Positions 51,786-63,900 of a stretch of 64,000 nt of DNA are shown piece by piece. The notes beneath the pieces are model-generated. The model made no database searches and had not been told where the DNA came from. It saw nothing but the letters and a program-made list of their open reading frames with translations. The DNA lies in NCBI RefSeq assembly GCF_026151205.1, contig NC_087077.1, forward strand, positions 11,754,983 to 11,818,982. The letters are read 5' to 3'. Each line of letters starts with the position of its first letter. The stretch's first letter is position 1. Made by a program: the position numbers and the translations under genes. This stretch comes from Bolinopsis microptera. Lineage: Eukaryota > Ctenophora > Tentaculata > Lobata > Bolinopsidae.

Positions 51786-53399
51786 CAACTTGTTTGGGAT
51801 CACTGTACTGTCTACGGGAAATGTAGGAGAAATACCATTTGGCCGCTGTGAAGGAGAAAAGATTTACTTTCACCCTCCGTACTTCCCTTGTTGGGTCACT
51901 AAACTAGGGTCGTACGTAGTCGGGGTGCTGTAAAGTAAATGTGTAGTGGTGCTTCTGTCTGGATCGGATATCTTGTTAAGTATATTTGAATTTCTCCTGT
52001 TGTTGAGGGTTTGTAGAAAGTCTTTTGTAGGGATTTTTCCTTCGGTTCAACTGTGGATTTGTGAAACTGATTATTTCGAATTGGAGTCATTTGGAATTTC
52101 CTTATTCATAGTTGTCAATGCCATCGGAATCATTCTCCTCGCTGATGATCTGAAACAACAGCTTTGTAAGGAAACCAACCTCAATAAATCTTGATCCAGA
52201 GACTTATCCAAGATCGTCCTGGTTTCACAAGTCCCAGTTATCCAACATACGGCCATTTGACAAGCAGGTGAAAGTAGGAGAATCTCTACATATTCGAGGA
52301 CTGCCAGACAGATTACAAAAACTTTCTCAAAAGCACTGGGCTTGGCTGTTGGCACGATAATGGCTTTATCAACGTCAAGTTCGGGACACTGAATTCGCGT
52401 ACATTCCCCGGCTTGGGCTCAAAATTGAAGATCAATCCCACAGAATGACAGCAGTTGGCTTGGAGTACAAATAGCCATCATCACAAATTACTCTACAAAG
52501 CCATTAAAACCTCTGAATCTGGGCCTAGTCTCACCGTTCTGGACACCAACTTTTGAGCACTGCCAGGGGCTTATCCTCAATACACTCCCAACTCCAAATT
52601 GTAGGTACATCTCCCCTGACAATAATGTAAATAAGTTGGTACGAGAGTACGAGTATCCGAGGTACACACTCCACTTTGAGCAGGTATCTATCAAAGCAGG
52701 TGAGCAGGGATCGTGGAGTTGGCTATCTTAGGGGTGGAGCAGTGAGTGGGTTCCTCTCTGTCAGTGACGAGGCATTGCTTGTCCTCGCAACACACCTACC
52801 AATAAGGTGGGGTGTAAAGTCTGAGAGTTCAGGCTGATGTGGATACATGTTGTTAAGGAATAATTGGTAGCCAGGGTGAATTCCATTTGTACCCAACATC
52901 CCTATCGGGGTGGCTGGAAGGGAGAGGGAACCTGGATCTTGATGGGTGGACAGCTGAGAGAAGGGCCAGGGGAAACAGCGTATCACATTTCCCATTTTCG
53001 GTAGAAGTTCTCCATTTCTATTCGCAAAAGGGACTTTGTTTCTGATAAAGTGTAAGTAAGTGGGAATTGCAAAGTAACTTTGGACCCACAGCACCTGCAG
53101 ATACCATTTTGGATGTGTCAAACGTGTGCGTGAATATCCCGGGAACTGAGCACTGGAGAATAGGATTACAGGAATCCAATTGTGGGTTTGAATTTCCCAC
53201 GATGAGTACACAGAATGAGTTGTCGAGAGGAGCGAGTAGCATTCCATGCACTGCAAAACTATCCTTATTGTTTTACCAGGTAGCGAGGTGGCTGATCTGC
53301 TGGTTTATAGCATTGTCGATCTTAGGAATACGACACCTCTTATAGTTCAGATCGGATGAGTTTCCTATAACTCCTTCGTATTTTCCATCACTGCGGCAC
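51786..53399 (+). CDS. Unrecognised small-intron gene (partial exon set)
   Basis: Several frames look coding and are joined by good splice signals. The best chain is an exon ending at 53051 (ITFPIFGRSSPFLFAKGTLF; donor T|GTAAGTAAG), a 49-bp intron, 53101-53279 (acceptor CCTGCAG; VNIPGTEHWRIGLQESNCGF; donor CAG|GTAGCG), a 66-bp intron, and 53346-53399 (FRSDEFPITPSYFPSLRH; donor CAC|GTATGA), all in phase. Upstream, 52278-52699 reads as one exon (EDCQTDYKNF, CWHDNGFINVKFGTL, then LNLGLVSPFWTPTFEHC, VREYEYPRYTLHF; donor GCAG|GTGAGC), with one frame change near 52440 and no room for an intron there. Another possible exon is 51786-51929 (IPFGRCEGEKIYFHPPYFPC). Regular Cys and aromatic residues suggest a secreted or membrane ectodomain, but I do not recognise the family. 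Further exons are likely after 53459. Confidence 0.45.
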
Positions 53400-54144
53400 G
53401 TATGAAGGTGGGTAGGGCTTCCGAGTAAGCAAATCCTCGAAAATTAATCTGAGCCCAAGAATTGGATGTTACACACCCTAGGATGGTCCTCTCAAATGAA
53501 CATCCATTTCAGGACAATCTAAGAGCCTCGGGTTGACTGAACCCAACTAGTCCCCTCTACAGTTAGAGAATCAGGTCTGCGTAGAGTCGGGACCCGGCGT
53601 GAGGAGTGTTTGACACCTTGATCCAGATAACTGTCACCCAGTGTCACTATAAATTGGACTGGTGAGCTTATTTACCTTGAGCTATCGAGGTTTATCACAA
53701 TAATCTTTACGCACTGACCAACTCTAATATCGTACCGTCCGTCGGGTAAAACACTGAAGAAACTCCCAAGGCTCGCTGTATTTGTACCCTTTTCACATGA
53801 CACTGACGAACGAATCGGTTTAACAGGGCCCCGTGCGTCGGACTGAGCATCTGGGGATGTTTAACTGGGGCAGAGTGGAGACGGAGAGCAGAATACACAG
53901 GATACAGGACATGTCTGTGACATATAGGAGCGCTGGGAGGAGAAGAGACCATCATCAGCCCAGCCTGGGCAATGGGAGTGGCGTCCCTACACACTGAAAT
54001 ATAAAACCATGCGTAATGGTCACTTGATCACAATTATGGGGCGTACATGACTTTTAATAAGTGTTCTGATCAATTAGGAGACTTTTGAATTAGACATTGA
54101 ATACCGAGACTTTCAGAGACCTCATCTAGAAAACTTTAATATAT

Positions 54145-54560
54145 ATATACTAATAATATACGCTAATCTAACTGCGTTATAATGCGAGTACACTATTTAT
54201 TGCCGAGGCGCAGCCGATTGTAAATTGATATTTAATCGCTCGAGGCGAAGCTGAGTTTGATTATTGCGTTATTTCGCAAGCGCAGCCGAGGCAATAACTG
54301 GGGTAATCGCATATTTACATGCAGTTAGATTTCGCGAATAACTCCCACGCTTCTGGTGTTATAATTAGAGCGATTAGTTTATAATCACACCGACTATGTT
54401 GTTATATCGCTAATCTTACTGCGTATAATTCGATTACATATTAATGGCACGAGGCGCAACCTGAGTCTAAATTGATTACCAATAATCGAACGAGGGAGAA
54501 GCCGAGTTCGATATTGAGTTATTTCACGAGGCGCAGCCGAGTGCAATAACTGGTTGGAAA
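54145..54560. repeat. Two copies of a ~145-bp repeat with GAGGCGCAGCCGAG motifs
   Basis: 54155-54300 and about 54405-54555 share CGCTAATCT-ACTGCGT-ATAAT, CGAGGCGCAGCCGA, AAATTGAT, TGCGTTATTTCGC or GAGTTATTTCACG, and CAATAACTGG, in the same order. The GGC..GCC motif recurs three times per copy and is partly palindromic. No coding frame. Confidence 0.7.
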
Positions 54561-54574
54561 AATTTGCCTGTGCA

Positions 54575-55242
54575 TTTTTCAGATTTGCTCGCCAAATTTT
54601 TAAAAGGCCTAACTCAAAATTCAACAACAAATCTTAATGTCGAAATGCGATTCTAACGTTAATTCTGAAAATTATCATGAAAAAATATTGAAACCCTATG
54701 ATTTTTTTTGTTTTAAGCGATATCAGTTTTGAAAATATCGCGATACTGAGATCATGGGCGATTTGTTCATTTTTTTACGATTATTTGAACACAGAATCCA
54801 CAGTAAGGTAAATTATTGAGCTGTTAATCGTAAAGAATGTGTAGTTAGGCTTACTTTTATATAAAGTTGGTTTTATTCATAAACATGATATTTGACCAAT
54901 TTATAGGCCAAAATCGATCAAATTTGGTGCGTATGTCCAAATATGGGTATATAGTTTTTAGCTCGTACTCAGTCATTTTTCGTCCAATCTTGATGAAATT
55001 TCACATGCGGGAGTTCAGGGGATCACTATAGCTACAAGTAGAGCACCTAAAATGAGGGTATTTTTTTTTTTGGGCTAAATTTGGCCTAGTTTGGACTAAA
55101 TATGGGCGTGGCCTGCCCCGCGGGCACCGTTTGGCGGTTGGGTTCGGGACTCTCAAAAGTTCGGTCACCGGTCCTAGTTTGTTAGTGTCAACTGCTATCT
55201 CGAAATCATGTTTCACAAAAAAAATCAGGAGTTGAACCCCCC
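54575..55242. mobile_element. Half copy of the palindromic TTAA element (copy 2)
   Basis: Corresponds to the right half of the ARF-intron element, from GCCAAATTTTTAAAAGGCC through CCCGCGGGCACCGTTTGGCG to the C-run end at 55242. The opposite arm is absent. It retains a stretch (TTACTTTTATATAAAGTTGG) missing from the right arm of copy 1, so it is the better guide to that part. Its end abuts the 22-bp satellite. Confidence 0.85.
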
Positions 55243-55245
55243 TTA

Positions 55246-55349
55246 TTATTCTTAAGCTACAAACTTATATTTAACTATGCTACAAACCTATATTTGATAA
55301 GCTATTAAACCTATATTTGATTAAGCTATTTAAACCTATATTTGATTAA
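55246..55349. repeat. 22-bp satellite, left part
   Basis: Four to five copies of TTAAGCTACAAACCTATATT followed by TGA. The array is interrupted by the palindromic element at 55350 and resumes at 56657. Confidence 0.9.
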
Positions 55350-56656
55350 GGGGGGGGGGGGGGGGGAGGGGTGGGGGGGGGGGGGGTTCACCCTGATTTG
55401 ATGTAAAAACTTATAGTTTCCGAGTACCAGTTGACCAACCAAACTAGGACGGTTTGTTTTTGGTTTGTGGTTTGACCGCGCACGCGAAAACTCTTTTGAG
55501 GGGGGGACAGGGGGGGGTGTCCCCTAACCCCCGGACCCCCCCCCCACCCCAAAACCCCTCCCGCCCCGTCGCAAGCTCATACACCCCCCCCCCCCCCCCC
55601 CCCGGCTCCGCCCCACCCCCCCCCCCCCCGCCTCGGGCCCCCCAAAAAATATTAAACCCAAAATGTAAAAAATGGCTTTTGTCGTGCCCCGCCCCCCCCC
55701 CCGCGGTTTGATGGGCAGAAACAAAGGCCCCATCCGCCCCCCCCCCCCCCATGTTTTTAGTCCCAACTAGGCCGCCAAATTTAGGCCAAAGAATACCTCC
55801 CTCCAGCTATTTGCCCAAAAAACCCAGATGCTCTACTTGTAGCAGCTTTAGTGGAGTTGATCCCCGGGAACTCGCATTATGTGAAAAATTCTTCATCAAG
55901 GATTCTTGGAGTTAGGAGGAAAAAAAAAAAAAAATTAACTGACGGCCTGAGAAAAATAACAAAAAATAACTGAGTTTATAGTTTATGAGCCTAACAACTA
56001 TGTTTTTTATATTGATGGCCTTCTCCATTTCGCACCCCCCCCAAAGTTGATCGATTTTTTGGCGCTTAATACAATATATAGTGGGTTTTCCTGCTTGGCG
56101 TCAAAGATCAATATTTTTTGTTAGAATGAAATCAAATATTTATTGGAAACGGTTATGCCCAAACTACCACCATTCCCTGTGGATTATCAATTTGTCAGCC
56201 TCAATATCTACCTTACCTAAAACCTGTGGATTTGTTTTTTGCTCTACCAAATAATCGCCAAACCACCAATGATGAACCACACCAAAATCGCCCATACCTT
56301 CCCCCCATATCCCTCTGGTTTTTTTTTGTGCGATATTTTGCAGAAACTGTGGGGGGACCTTTTCGCTCATCCCCACAAAAACTAATAGAACTCAATAGGT
56401 TAAAGGGTTTTCAATATTTTTTCACGAAATTTTTTCAGACTAAATTTTCATCGTAGAATCGACCCTCATGCCTTAAGTTTTTGGGACAGAATTTTGTGTA
56501 AGGCCTTTAAATTTGGCGGCCAAATTATCAATTTGCCGGGCTCTTTTTCAGAATTTGGCCGCCAAATTTTCGGTCACTGGTCCTAGTTTGTTGGTCAACT
56601 GCTATTCGAAACCAAGTTTCAACAAAAAAATCAGGGTGAACCCCCCCCCCCCCCCC
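55350..56656. mobile_element. Palindromic TTAA element inserted in a satellite (copy 3)
   Basis: A 1307-bp element flanked by TTAA at 55346-55349 and 56657-56660. The left end is a G run then GGGGTTCACCCTGATTT with GTTGACCAACCAAACTAGGAC; the right end reads GTCCTAGTTTG reversed, then ATCAGGGTGAACCCCCC. Much of the inside (55500-55750) is blurred into C runs, and frames there are not credible. It belongs to the family of 16956-18099. Confidence 0.85.
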
Positions 56657-57075
56657 TTAAGCTACAATCCTATATTTGATTAAGCTACAAACCTATATTT
56701 GATTAAGCTACAAACTATATTTTGATTAAGCTAAAACTATATTTGATTAAGACCTACAAACCTATAGCTATTATCTGATTAAGCGGGATACAAACATATA
56801 TCTGCATTCAGCTACAAACCTATATTTGATTAAGCCCCTACAAATCTATATTTTTTGATTAGACTTTAAGACCTATATTTGATTAGCTACAAAAAAAAAA
56901 AAATCTATATTTGATTAAGCTACAAACTATATTTTATTTTATAAGCCTACAACTTATATTGTAACTAAGCTACAAACCTATATTTGATTAAGCTAGTAAC
57001 CTATATTTGATAAAGCTATTATACCTATATTTTGTTGATTAAGCTACAAACCATATATCGTGTTTATGCTATTGA
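56657..57075. repeat. 22-bp satellite, right part
   Basis: About 18 noisy copies of TTAAGCTACAAACCTATATT plus TGA. Each unit contains a TTAA site. Copies near the end diverge (TTATGCTATTGACTATATTG). Confidence 0.9.
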
Positions 57076-58400
57076 CTATATTGTGTGTGTAGCGAGCAGT
57101 TTACTGGGTGGGGTGGGGTGAGAACGTCTTGGGGGTGACGTGTGGTGGAATGGGGGGGTTGTGGGAGACAACGTATATGTTATTTGAATTTCTTAGCATG
57201 CCCAAGTGTTGAGGTTTAAACTGGCCACATCCACACAAAAACAGTTAGGATTAGTGTCTTCCTTCCCAGTTCCATTTGGAATTGTTTGGGGCAGCTAAAT
57301 TGTGATTCCTGCGTTTTTCGTTTTTGTGATTGCATGAGGGATAATTTCATGTCCGTCATTTTTGGGCCCCGGCCCAAGGGATTCCTAGAGAGCAAGAGAA
57401 AGAAGAGAAGATCGAAATTATAAAACTTGTCTTGTTTATACACATTTGACTGTGCCCTCATCAACATTTAAAACCATTAATGTTTAATTCTTAAATATTC
57501 TTCAAAATTAAAAAATAATCCGTTCTTCATACTGATTATAATTTGTAATGGAAAGCAATGTGTTTATTCAGAAGAAGCTTCAGATGAATCGACGGTGTTT
57601 GCCCCAAAAACAACTTAACATGCCGCCAAATTGATTTCATAGAAGTTACTCTTAATGTTCAGGTTTAATGGGAAGACAAAATGCTCGTCAAAAGAAACAA
57701 AAGTGTTAGTAAAATGTTCCCGCCGAATCCCCCCCCCCGGTGTGGAGGCAGCGGTTTATTGAGTTCATAAAAACTCCACTGCCCAGGTGGAGGCGGTCAC
57801 CAGACACTGAACAAAAACAGTTCGGTGGACGTTTGGCAAAAAGGAAAACAGCAAAGTACCATTGCGCACTTGCAAATTGTGTGCTATTGAGCTTCGACTC
57901 GATAATTACCAATTAAGGCATCCGGCGTTTTGTAAGTGAAGCTGTTATATACCTGTGAAACCTCTGATGCATAAACCATAAAGGTAGACCTTATTAATAA
58001 AAATGAAGTGTCCTTTCTTTCATTTTTGATATAAATTCATGATTTGATTTTAAACTGATTGAGTTAATTGCTAGAACAACTTGTGCCTGCAGGATTATTC
58101 TATGTTCGTTGGTTATCCATATTATTAAGAAATATTCGCAGCAAATATTTTCAATCCCAGATCTAATTCAGGTTCTACTATAATATAAATTAAAAAACGA
58201 AGGGGTGTGCAAAGAAAAATTCAAAAGCAGCAGAAAAGATTAGCACAACCTGCGTGCACAACATCCACATCACAGTAGGCCACAGACGACCAAAATAATT
58301 AAACCATTTAAGAGTAATAATTCCAAATAATTGGAGCAATTCAGCCTACTACATTACTTGGGGGCTGCAGTAATCATATTTAACAGACGAGTTTGCGTAT
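57076..58400. other. Non-coding stretch before the 59-bp satellite
   Basis: Begins with a G/T-rich patch (about 57100-57180). No recognised gene or transposon end. Open frames are short and uninformative. Confidence 0.45.
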
Positions 58401-58424
58401 AATTTGATTAGCAGCCGCCACCGT

Positions 58425-60290
58425 CTCTCTTCATCAAGAGTGGCATATTTTAGGGACTACCAATTAATAGGAGCTGCACCGTCTCTCTTATCAGAGTGGC
58501 GGGAACAATATTTCGCGGACTACCAATAATAAGGAGCTGCCACCGTCTCTCTTTATCAGAGTGGCATTATTTAGGCAGACTACCATAATAATAACGGAGC
58601 TGCCACCGTCTCTCTTTATCAGAGTGGCAATATTTAGGGATAATCAAATAATAAGGAGCCTTGCACGTCTCTCTTCATCAGAATGGACAATATTTAGGGA
58701 CTACCAATTGATAAAGAGCCTGCCACCGTCTCTCTTCATCAGAGTGGCAATATTAGGACTACCACTAAATAAGGAGCTGCCCACTGTCTCTCTTCATCAG
58801 AATGGCAATAATATTTAGGGACTACCATATACTAAGGAGCTGCCCACCGTCTCATCTTCTTCAGAGTGGCAATATTTAGGGATACGAAATAATAAGGAGC
58901 TGCACCGTCTCCTCTTATCTGCAGTGGCAATATTTGGGACTACCAAATAATTAAGGAGCCTGCACCGTCCTCTCTTTATCAGAGTGGCTATATTTAGGGC
59001 TACCAAATAATAAGGAGACTGCACCGTCTCTCTTTTATCAGAGTGCCAATATTATAGGGACTACCAAATAATAAGGAGCTTGCACAGTCTCTCCTTCATC
59101 AGAGTGGCCCCTAATATTTAGGGACTACCAAAATAATTAGGAGCCGTGCCCCACCGTTCTCTCTTATCAGTAGTGGAAATATTTAGCGGACTACCAAATA
59201 ATAGGGAGCTGCCACCGTCTCTCTTTATCAGAGTGGCCTATATTTTAGGGACTACATATTTCAATAAGGAGCTGCCACCGTCTCTCTTTATCAGAGTGGC
59301 AATATTTTAGGGAACTTACCAAATAATAAGGAGCTGCCACCGTTCTCTCTTTACAGAGTGGCAATATTTAGGGAACTACCAAATAAAAGGAGCTGCACCG
59401 TCTCTTTTTATCAGAGTGGCAATGTTTAGGGATACCAAATAATAAGGAGCCTGACACCGTCTCTCTTCATCAGAGTGGCAATATTTAGGGACTACCAAAT
59501 AATAAGGAGCAGACACCGTCTCTCTTATCAGAGTGGCAATATTTAGGGACTAACCAAATAATAAGGAGCTGCACCGTCTCTTCTTCATCAGAGTGGCAAT
59601 ATTTAGGGACTACCAAATTAATAAGGAGCGCACCGTCATTCTTTATCAGAGTGGGCAATATTTAGGGACTACCAAATAATAAGAGAGCTGCCACCGTCTC
59701 TCTTTTTAGAGTGGCAATATTTAGGGACTACCAAAAAAATAAGGAGCTTGCAACCGTCTCTCTTCATCAGAGTGGCAATATTTAGGGGAATACCAAATAT
59801 TAAGGAGCTGCACCGTCTCTCTTTATCAGAGTGGAATATTTAGGGATACCAATAATAAGGAGCTGCACCGTCTCTCTTTATCAGAGTGGCAATATTTTGG
59901 GACTACCAAATAATAAGGAGCCTGCACCGTCTCTCTTTATCAGAAGTGGCATATTTAGGGACTACCAAATAATAAGGAGCTGCACCGTTCTCTTCAATCA
60001 TGGAGTGGCAATATTTAGGGATACCAAAAATAATAAGAGGTGCACCGTCTCTCTTCATCAGGTAGTGGCAATATTTAGGGACTACCAAATAATAATGAGC
60101 TGCTACCGTCTTCTTAATCAGAGTGGCAATATTTAGGGCATACCAAATAATAAGGAGCTGCACTCGTCTCTCTTTATCTGAGTGGCCAATATTGAGGGAT
60201 ACCAAATAATAAAGGAGCTGCACGTCTCTCTTTATCTAGAGTGGCAATATTTAGGGACTACCAAATAATAAGGAGCATTTTAGGGACTTA
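58425..60290. repeat. 59-60-bp satellite array (~31 copies)
   Basis: The unit runs AAGGAGCTGCCACCGTCTCT, then CTTTATCAGAGTGGCAATAT, then TTAGGGACTACCAAATAAT. Copies differ mainly by single-base insertions and deletions (GCCACC/GCACC, TTTATC/TTATC, GGGACT/GGGAT). GCCAC and GTGGC within the unit are complementary and bracket CTCT...AGAG, giving a small potential hairpin per unit. Open frames running through it are artefacts of the repeat. Confidence 0.95.
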
Positions 60291-62336
60291 CCAAATAATA
60301 AGGAGACAAAGTTACGGAGGTAAAGGCATAAGGATAAGTGCTATTTCAAGCTAGATGAGTTATGTCTCAATCTAAGGATGAAGACTGGATCTGGTTAAGT
60401 CATATTTAGCGGACTACCAAAATGATTTCCACTCGATATTGTTGACGAGTGAAACTTCTGTACCGTTTTGAACATCCTCGATTTGCCTTAAATCTCAAAA
60501 AGGGTGAGTGCAGGAGAGCGTCAGATTTCCGAGTTATAGAAACCTTATAGACTGTTCCGGTAGGCGGAATAATGGTAGTTCGAATTGTATGGGCGATTTT
60601 GTATAATTTTCCTAAATTTCTTGTTCCTACCACTAACAGTAGTAGTACCACTTAAATATGTCTCCTAGAGTATTCCTAATTACGCTTAACCCCAATCAGC
60701 AGCATCTGGAAACCTTAGCGTACGACGGCTTGCGTCATATAACCGAGTAGCAAATTTATTTCAAAGTAAAGTTTATATCCTACAAATTGTTAAGCAATCA
60801 TTTCAAAAGATGAGCAGGTGTGCCTTATTAAAACTCCTCATATAGCGTTGTGTCGGCCGAGCGTCACGTGACAGGCGAAGATAGTACCTGATTGGTCAGT
60901 GTTTACTGTTATGTTTTAACTGTTATTGCTTTGGTCTCGAGCTGCAGGTTGGCCACCCGTATTGTATGTAGCTTCTTAAATTCATTTAGTATATTATCTT
61001 GTGTACTAGACTATTATATAATTTTTGTCGCATAGTAGGGGGTAGGTTAATAGTGTGTTTCATTTCTCTGTTTCGTTTATATTTCATGCAGCAAACGCCA
61101 TACACATGGAATACTGGGAGTAGTGTACTGGCTTCAAAGATTTGACCCACTACAAACATGTCCAACCACATTGAGTTTTTATCACAGCCCCATTATTCCC
61201 CAGAGCTTTTATTGCGTGAGTTAGTGGTCCTGGTAAGATCCACTAAAAAATTTTTCATTTTTTTTGCCAAACTGATCATTATATAGTCCGGTTCTGTGTT
61301 AGTTTTACTTTGTCATGATTATTAAGTTCTGGACAGTTATCTAAATTATAAATTTTGTGAATCACGGCCTCAAAGGTGGTCCTCTTGATTATTCGCGGTT
61401 TTAAAATTGTGTACCTGATCAAATAAATGAAGACATCGAGAGATCATTGCAGTCATAAAAGGTGATCCTGTATGTAAGAAAACCTCACTACCTCCGACCG
61501 GCGTTCACCCTACCGCCGACCGGCGCCCGACCGACCTCCGACCGACCTCCGACCGAACCAGCCTTGTCCTGATTCTATGACCTATTAAGAAATTATAGAA
61601 ACCCCACTATTTAATTTTTCATCATCATCTAGCCTCTGTACAGTAAAAAATATGCGATTTTATTTGACAATGGACGATATATATATATCTGTGCCATTTT
61701 ACTGACACCACTGGGCATCAACTTTATACGCCGACTTTCCGCAAAAACCGTTAAAGATATACAAACTGAAACTTTTTTGACTGGGTCAAAATGCTTTTCA
61801 TGCTTTTCAATTCAGCATGAAAAAATAAAAAATGGGCCAAGGAATAGGGTTTTTAGAGCCCAAAATGTGGATCCCCAAGTTCGGTGTCAAAAATCGCGAA
61901 TTAAATAGGTAATAATTATTTTAGTCTCTTGAGTCTAGACACAATTTTAGGATTATACGGGTTCTGCCCTTGTAAAAATTATAAAGCATGGCCAACGCGC
62001 GTAGCTAAACTGTGCTAAAAAATCTAGCGAACGCTTATAACGGGCGCATTTTCATTTTCTGCAACTTGCTAAAACCTTGCAAGTTTTCAATTCCATGTGC
62101 AAGCTAAAATTGCGTCAGAACGAAGGAGTCTGTTTTTTAGGCTATATTTCCAGTGTTGCCGGAGAGATTTCGTCGGTTATTAATATAATATAGATAAGGG
62201 CGATGTTATGAATCTGTCCTCTTTTCAGCTATTGTCTTAACGCATGGTGATTGCTATGTAAAGGTTGTCATCTATTAAAGTTTGTAAATTTTAGACCTTC
62301 GTTTTTACTTTATCGTGTTTTTACTCGATTTTTTAG
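60291..62336. other. Non-coding DNA upstream of the glycosyltransferase
   Basis: No gene is recognised. It contains the uninterrupted dispersed repeat at 61672-61971 and a short CCGACCG-rich tandem patch at about 61490-61560. The last 60 bp before the ATG is T-rich and ends TTTTTTAG at 62335, which could be a 3' splice site for a 5' UTR exon. Confidence 0.5.
61672..61971. repeat. Uninterrupted copy of the repeat hit by the Penelope-like element
   Basis: A continuous ~300-bp copy of the sequence split at 19062-19293 and 19924-19992. The target TAAATAGGTAAT occurs once at 61902-61913, so this is the pre-insertion (empty) form. Confidence 0.9.
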
Positions 62337-63900
62337 ATGATGGCTTTGGACAAGACAGTTGAAGGACACGATTCAGCTTCAAATTCGTTTCTCTTCTTCT
62401 CGTTTGCGATCATTATAATCTTCATTACCCTGCATAACTTCGCAACAAAAACAGAGATTCGCGTGCCAAACACCAATTATCATTTTTATAAACACCGGTT
62501 ACGGCCCTGTGCGAACGAGGGGTCGGTGTATTGATTCACAGATGCGTAAAAGATTGGAAGGTGTACTTTTGTGACCTGATGTGGAGCAAACTTTTAGGCC
62601 TGCGATAGTGACCACAAGTTGATTATGAGAGAATGGTGGGTTGTGCTTGGTTATTTCCTAAATCTGAAGAGGGGGAATCTATCACGAATCTAATCTCTCC
62701 ATCTGCAAGAATGTGACGCCAGCGAGGGTGTTGGTTACTTGGATTTATTCAATGCGTTCCTATATAAGGCTCAGGTCATCACAGAACTCACCTTAGATTC
62801 TGCACCACACTTCATTACCCCTTTCTTATTTAAAATTGATCCCACAAAATGTTAGACAGAATATCAGAAAGTCTGCTATCAACGGTACTGTGGTGTCTAT
62901 TACTAGAAATTTTACGACCGATAGATTCGAGTTTATCTATCAGAGGAATCGTTTTTCCAAGAGAGACAGGATAATATTGAATAAAGCAGTGATACCTCCA
63001 GCGAAGATTTCTGTGTGCTTCAAGGCCTGTGGGTTCAACCCAAGACGAATATCTCAGATAGAGAAACTACAACGGATTCAAGTACTAAGGTGGCCCTAAA
63101 AACCTTGGGACATGCGTAATCTGGTTAGTAAAATAACTGCCCGTAGGCCCCATTTAGTGCTCGTTTTGTTTTTTTTAGCTCAGGCAGTCAGGGATAGTTA
63201 TGAGATATGAATTGCCGATAGCTTGCTGTACGACGACGGGCCAGATGATTACCATCAAGATATTTAGAGATCGGTTAGATCAGTTTCCGTTTACTGACGT
63301 TCGTTCGTCAGTGTCGATGCGGATTTGGGAATAGCAGAGGGCGAGCAAACAAGCCTCAAAATGGTTGATGAAACAAAAATACTTCTTCATTTTAGATGAC
63401 GACGTGATGTTTATGAACACAACAGGACATGCAAAAAACTATGATTGACATTTTGGACACGACGATGCCACACTTGTTGGTGGTCAGCTACTTGGAAAGA
63501 GGCAAATTTTGCCCCCAGCTGTACTGATGTTTGGATAAGATATTGTCGGTGGAACCCTCAGAAGATTGGGATACTTCCCTGCGAACTTGTAAGAAACTTA
63601 ACCAAACTGTTCCGAACTACCCGCGGTGCTTCAGATGCGAACTTAATCAAATATTTGGATGGCAAGGACTGAGCGATTCTCAAATTCGGGGGATGGGATC
63701 CTGAGCTGAAGGTTTTTGTGCCACAAGCGTGTTTTTATTTAAAATGAAAGGCAGCAGCGTTCAAATTAGTTACCTGTAAGGGAATATTGCCTTGGCACGA
63801 TAAACCTAGCAAAGGCAGTCAAGAGCAGGGTGAGGGCTACGATGAAAAAGAGACATAGAAGGCTTGGGGAGGTTTGTGAAGTCATCTCAGCGGAGGTACA
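62337..63900 (+). CDS. Beta-1,4-GalNAc-transferase-like Golgi enzyme, multiply frameshifted, probably partial
   Basis: The family moves GalNAc onto glycolipid or glycoprotein acceptors in the Golgi. The ATG at 62337 opens a type II membrane N-terminus: short cytosolic part, anchor FLFFSFAIIIIFITLHNFA (about residues 18-36), then a luminal stem. Coding continues in changing frames: HRCVKDWKVYFCDLMW; LDSAPHFITPFLF; SITRNFTTDRFEFIYQRNRF; IPPAKISVCFKAC. After a likely intron ending TTTTTTTTAG at 63179 come AVRDSYE, IADS, YDDGPDDYH, then DADLGIAEG, KYFFILDDDVMF (metal-binding DDD at about 63400), TLVGGQLLGK, CFRCELNQIFG and GGWDPEL (about 63700). This order matches the GT-A catalytic domain of B4GALNT1/2-type enzymes. 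At least five frame changes or stops interrupt it. Because nearby repeats also show indels, sequencing error is as likely as a pseudogene. The C-terminal end is unclear. Confidence 0.65.

Noticed and set aside
52723-53256. Minus-strand 177-codon open frame
   Set aside because: It lies opposite better-supported plus-strand exons with in-phase GT-AG introns and resembles no known protein.
55454-55766. Long glycine- or proline-rich open frames on both strands
   Set aside because: Created by C/G runs inside a corrupted copy of the palindromic element; not coding.
59831-60223. Open frames of about 100 codons on both strands
   Set aside because: They run through the 59-60-bp satellite and simply translate the repeat.
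58425-60290. Regular repeat spacing considered as a CRISPR array
   Set aside because: Units are contiguous with no unique spacers, in a eukaryotic context without cas genes.
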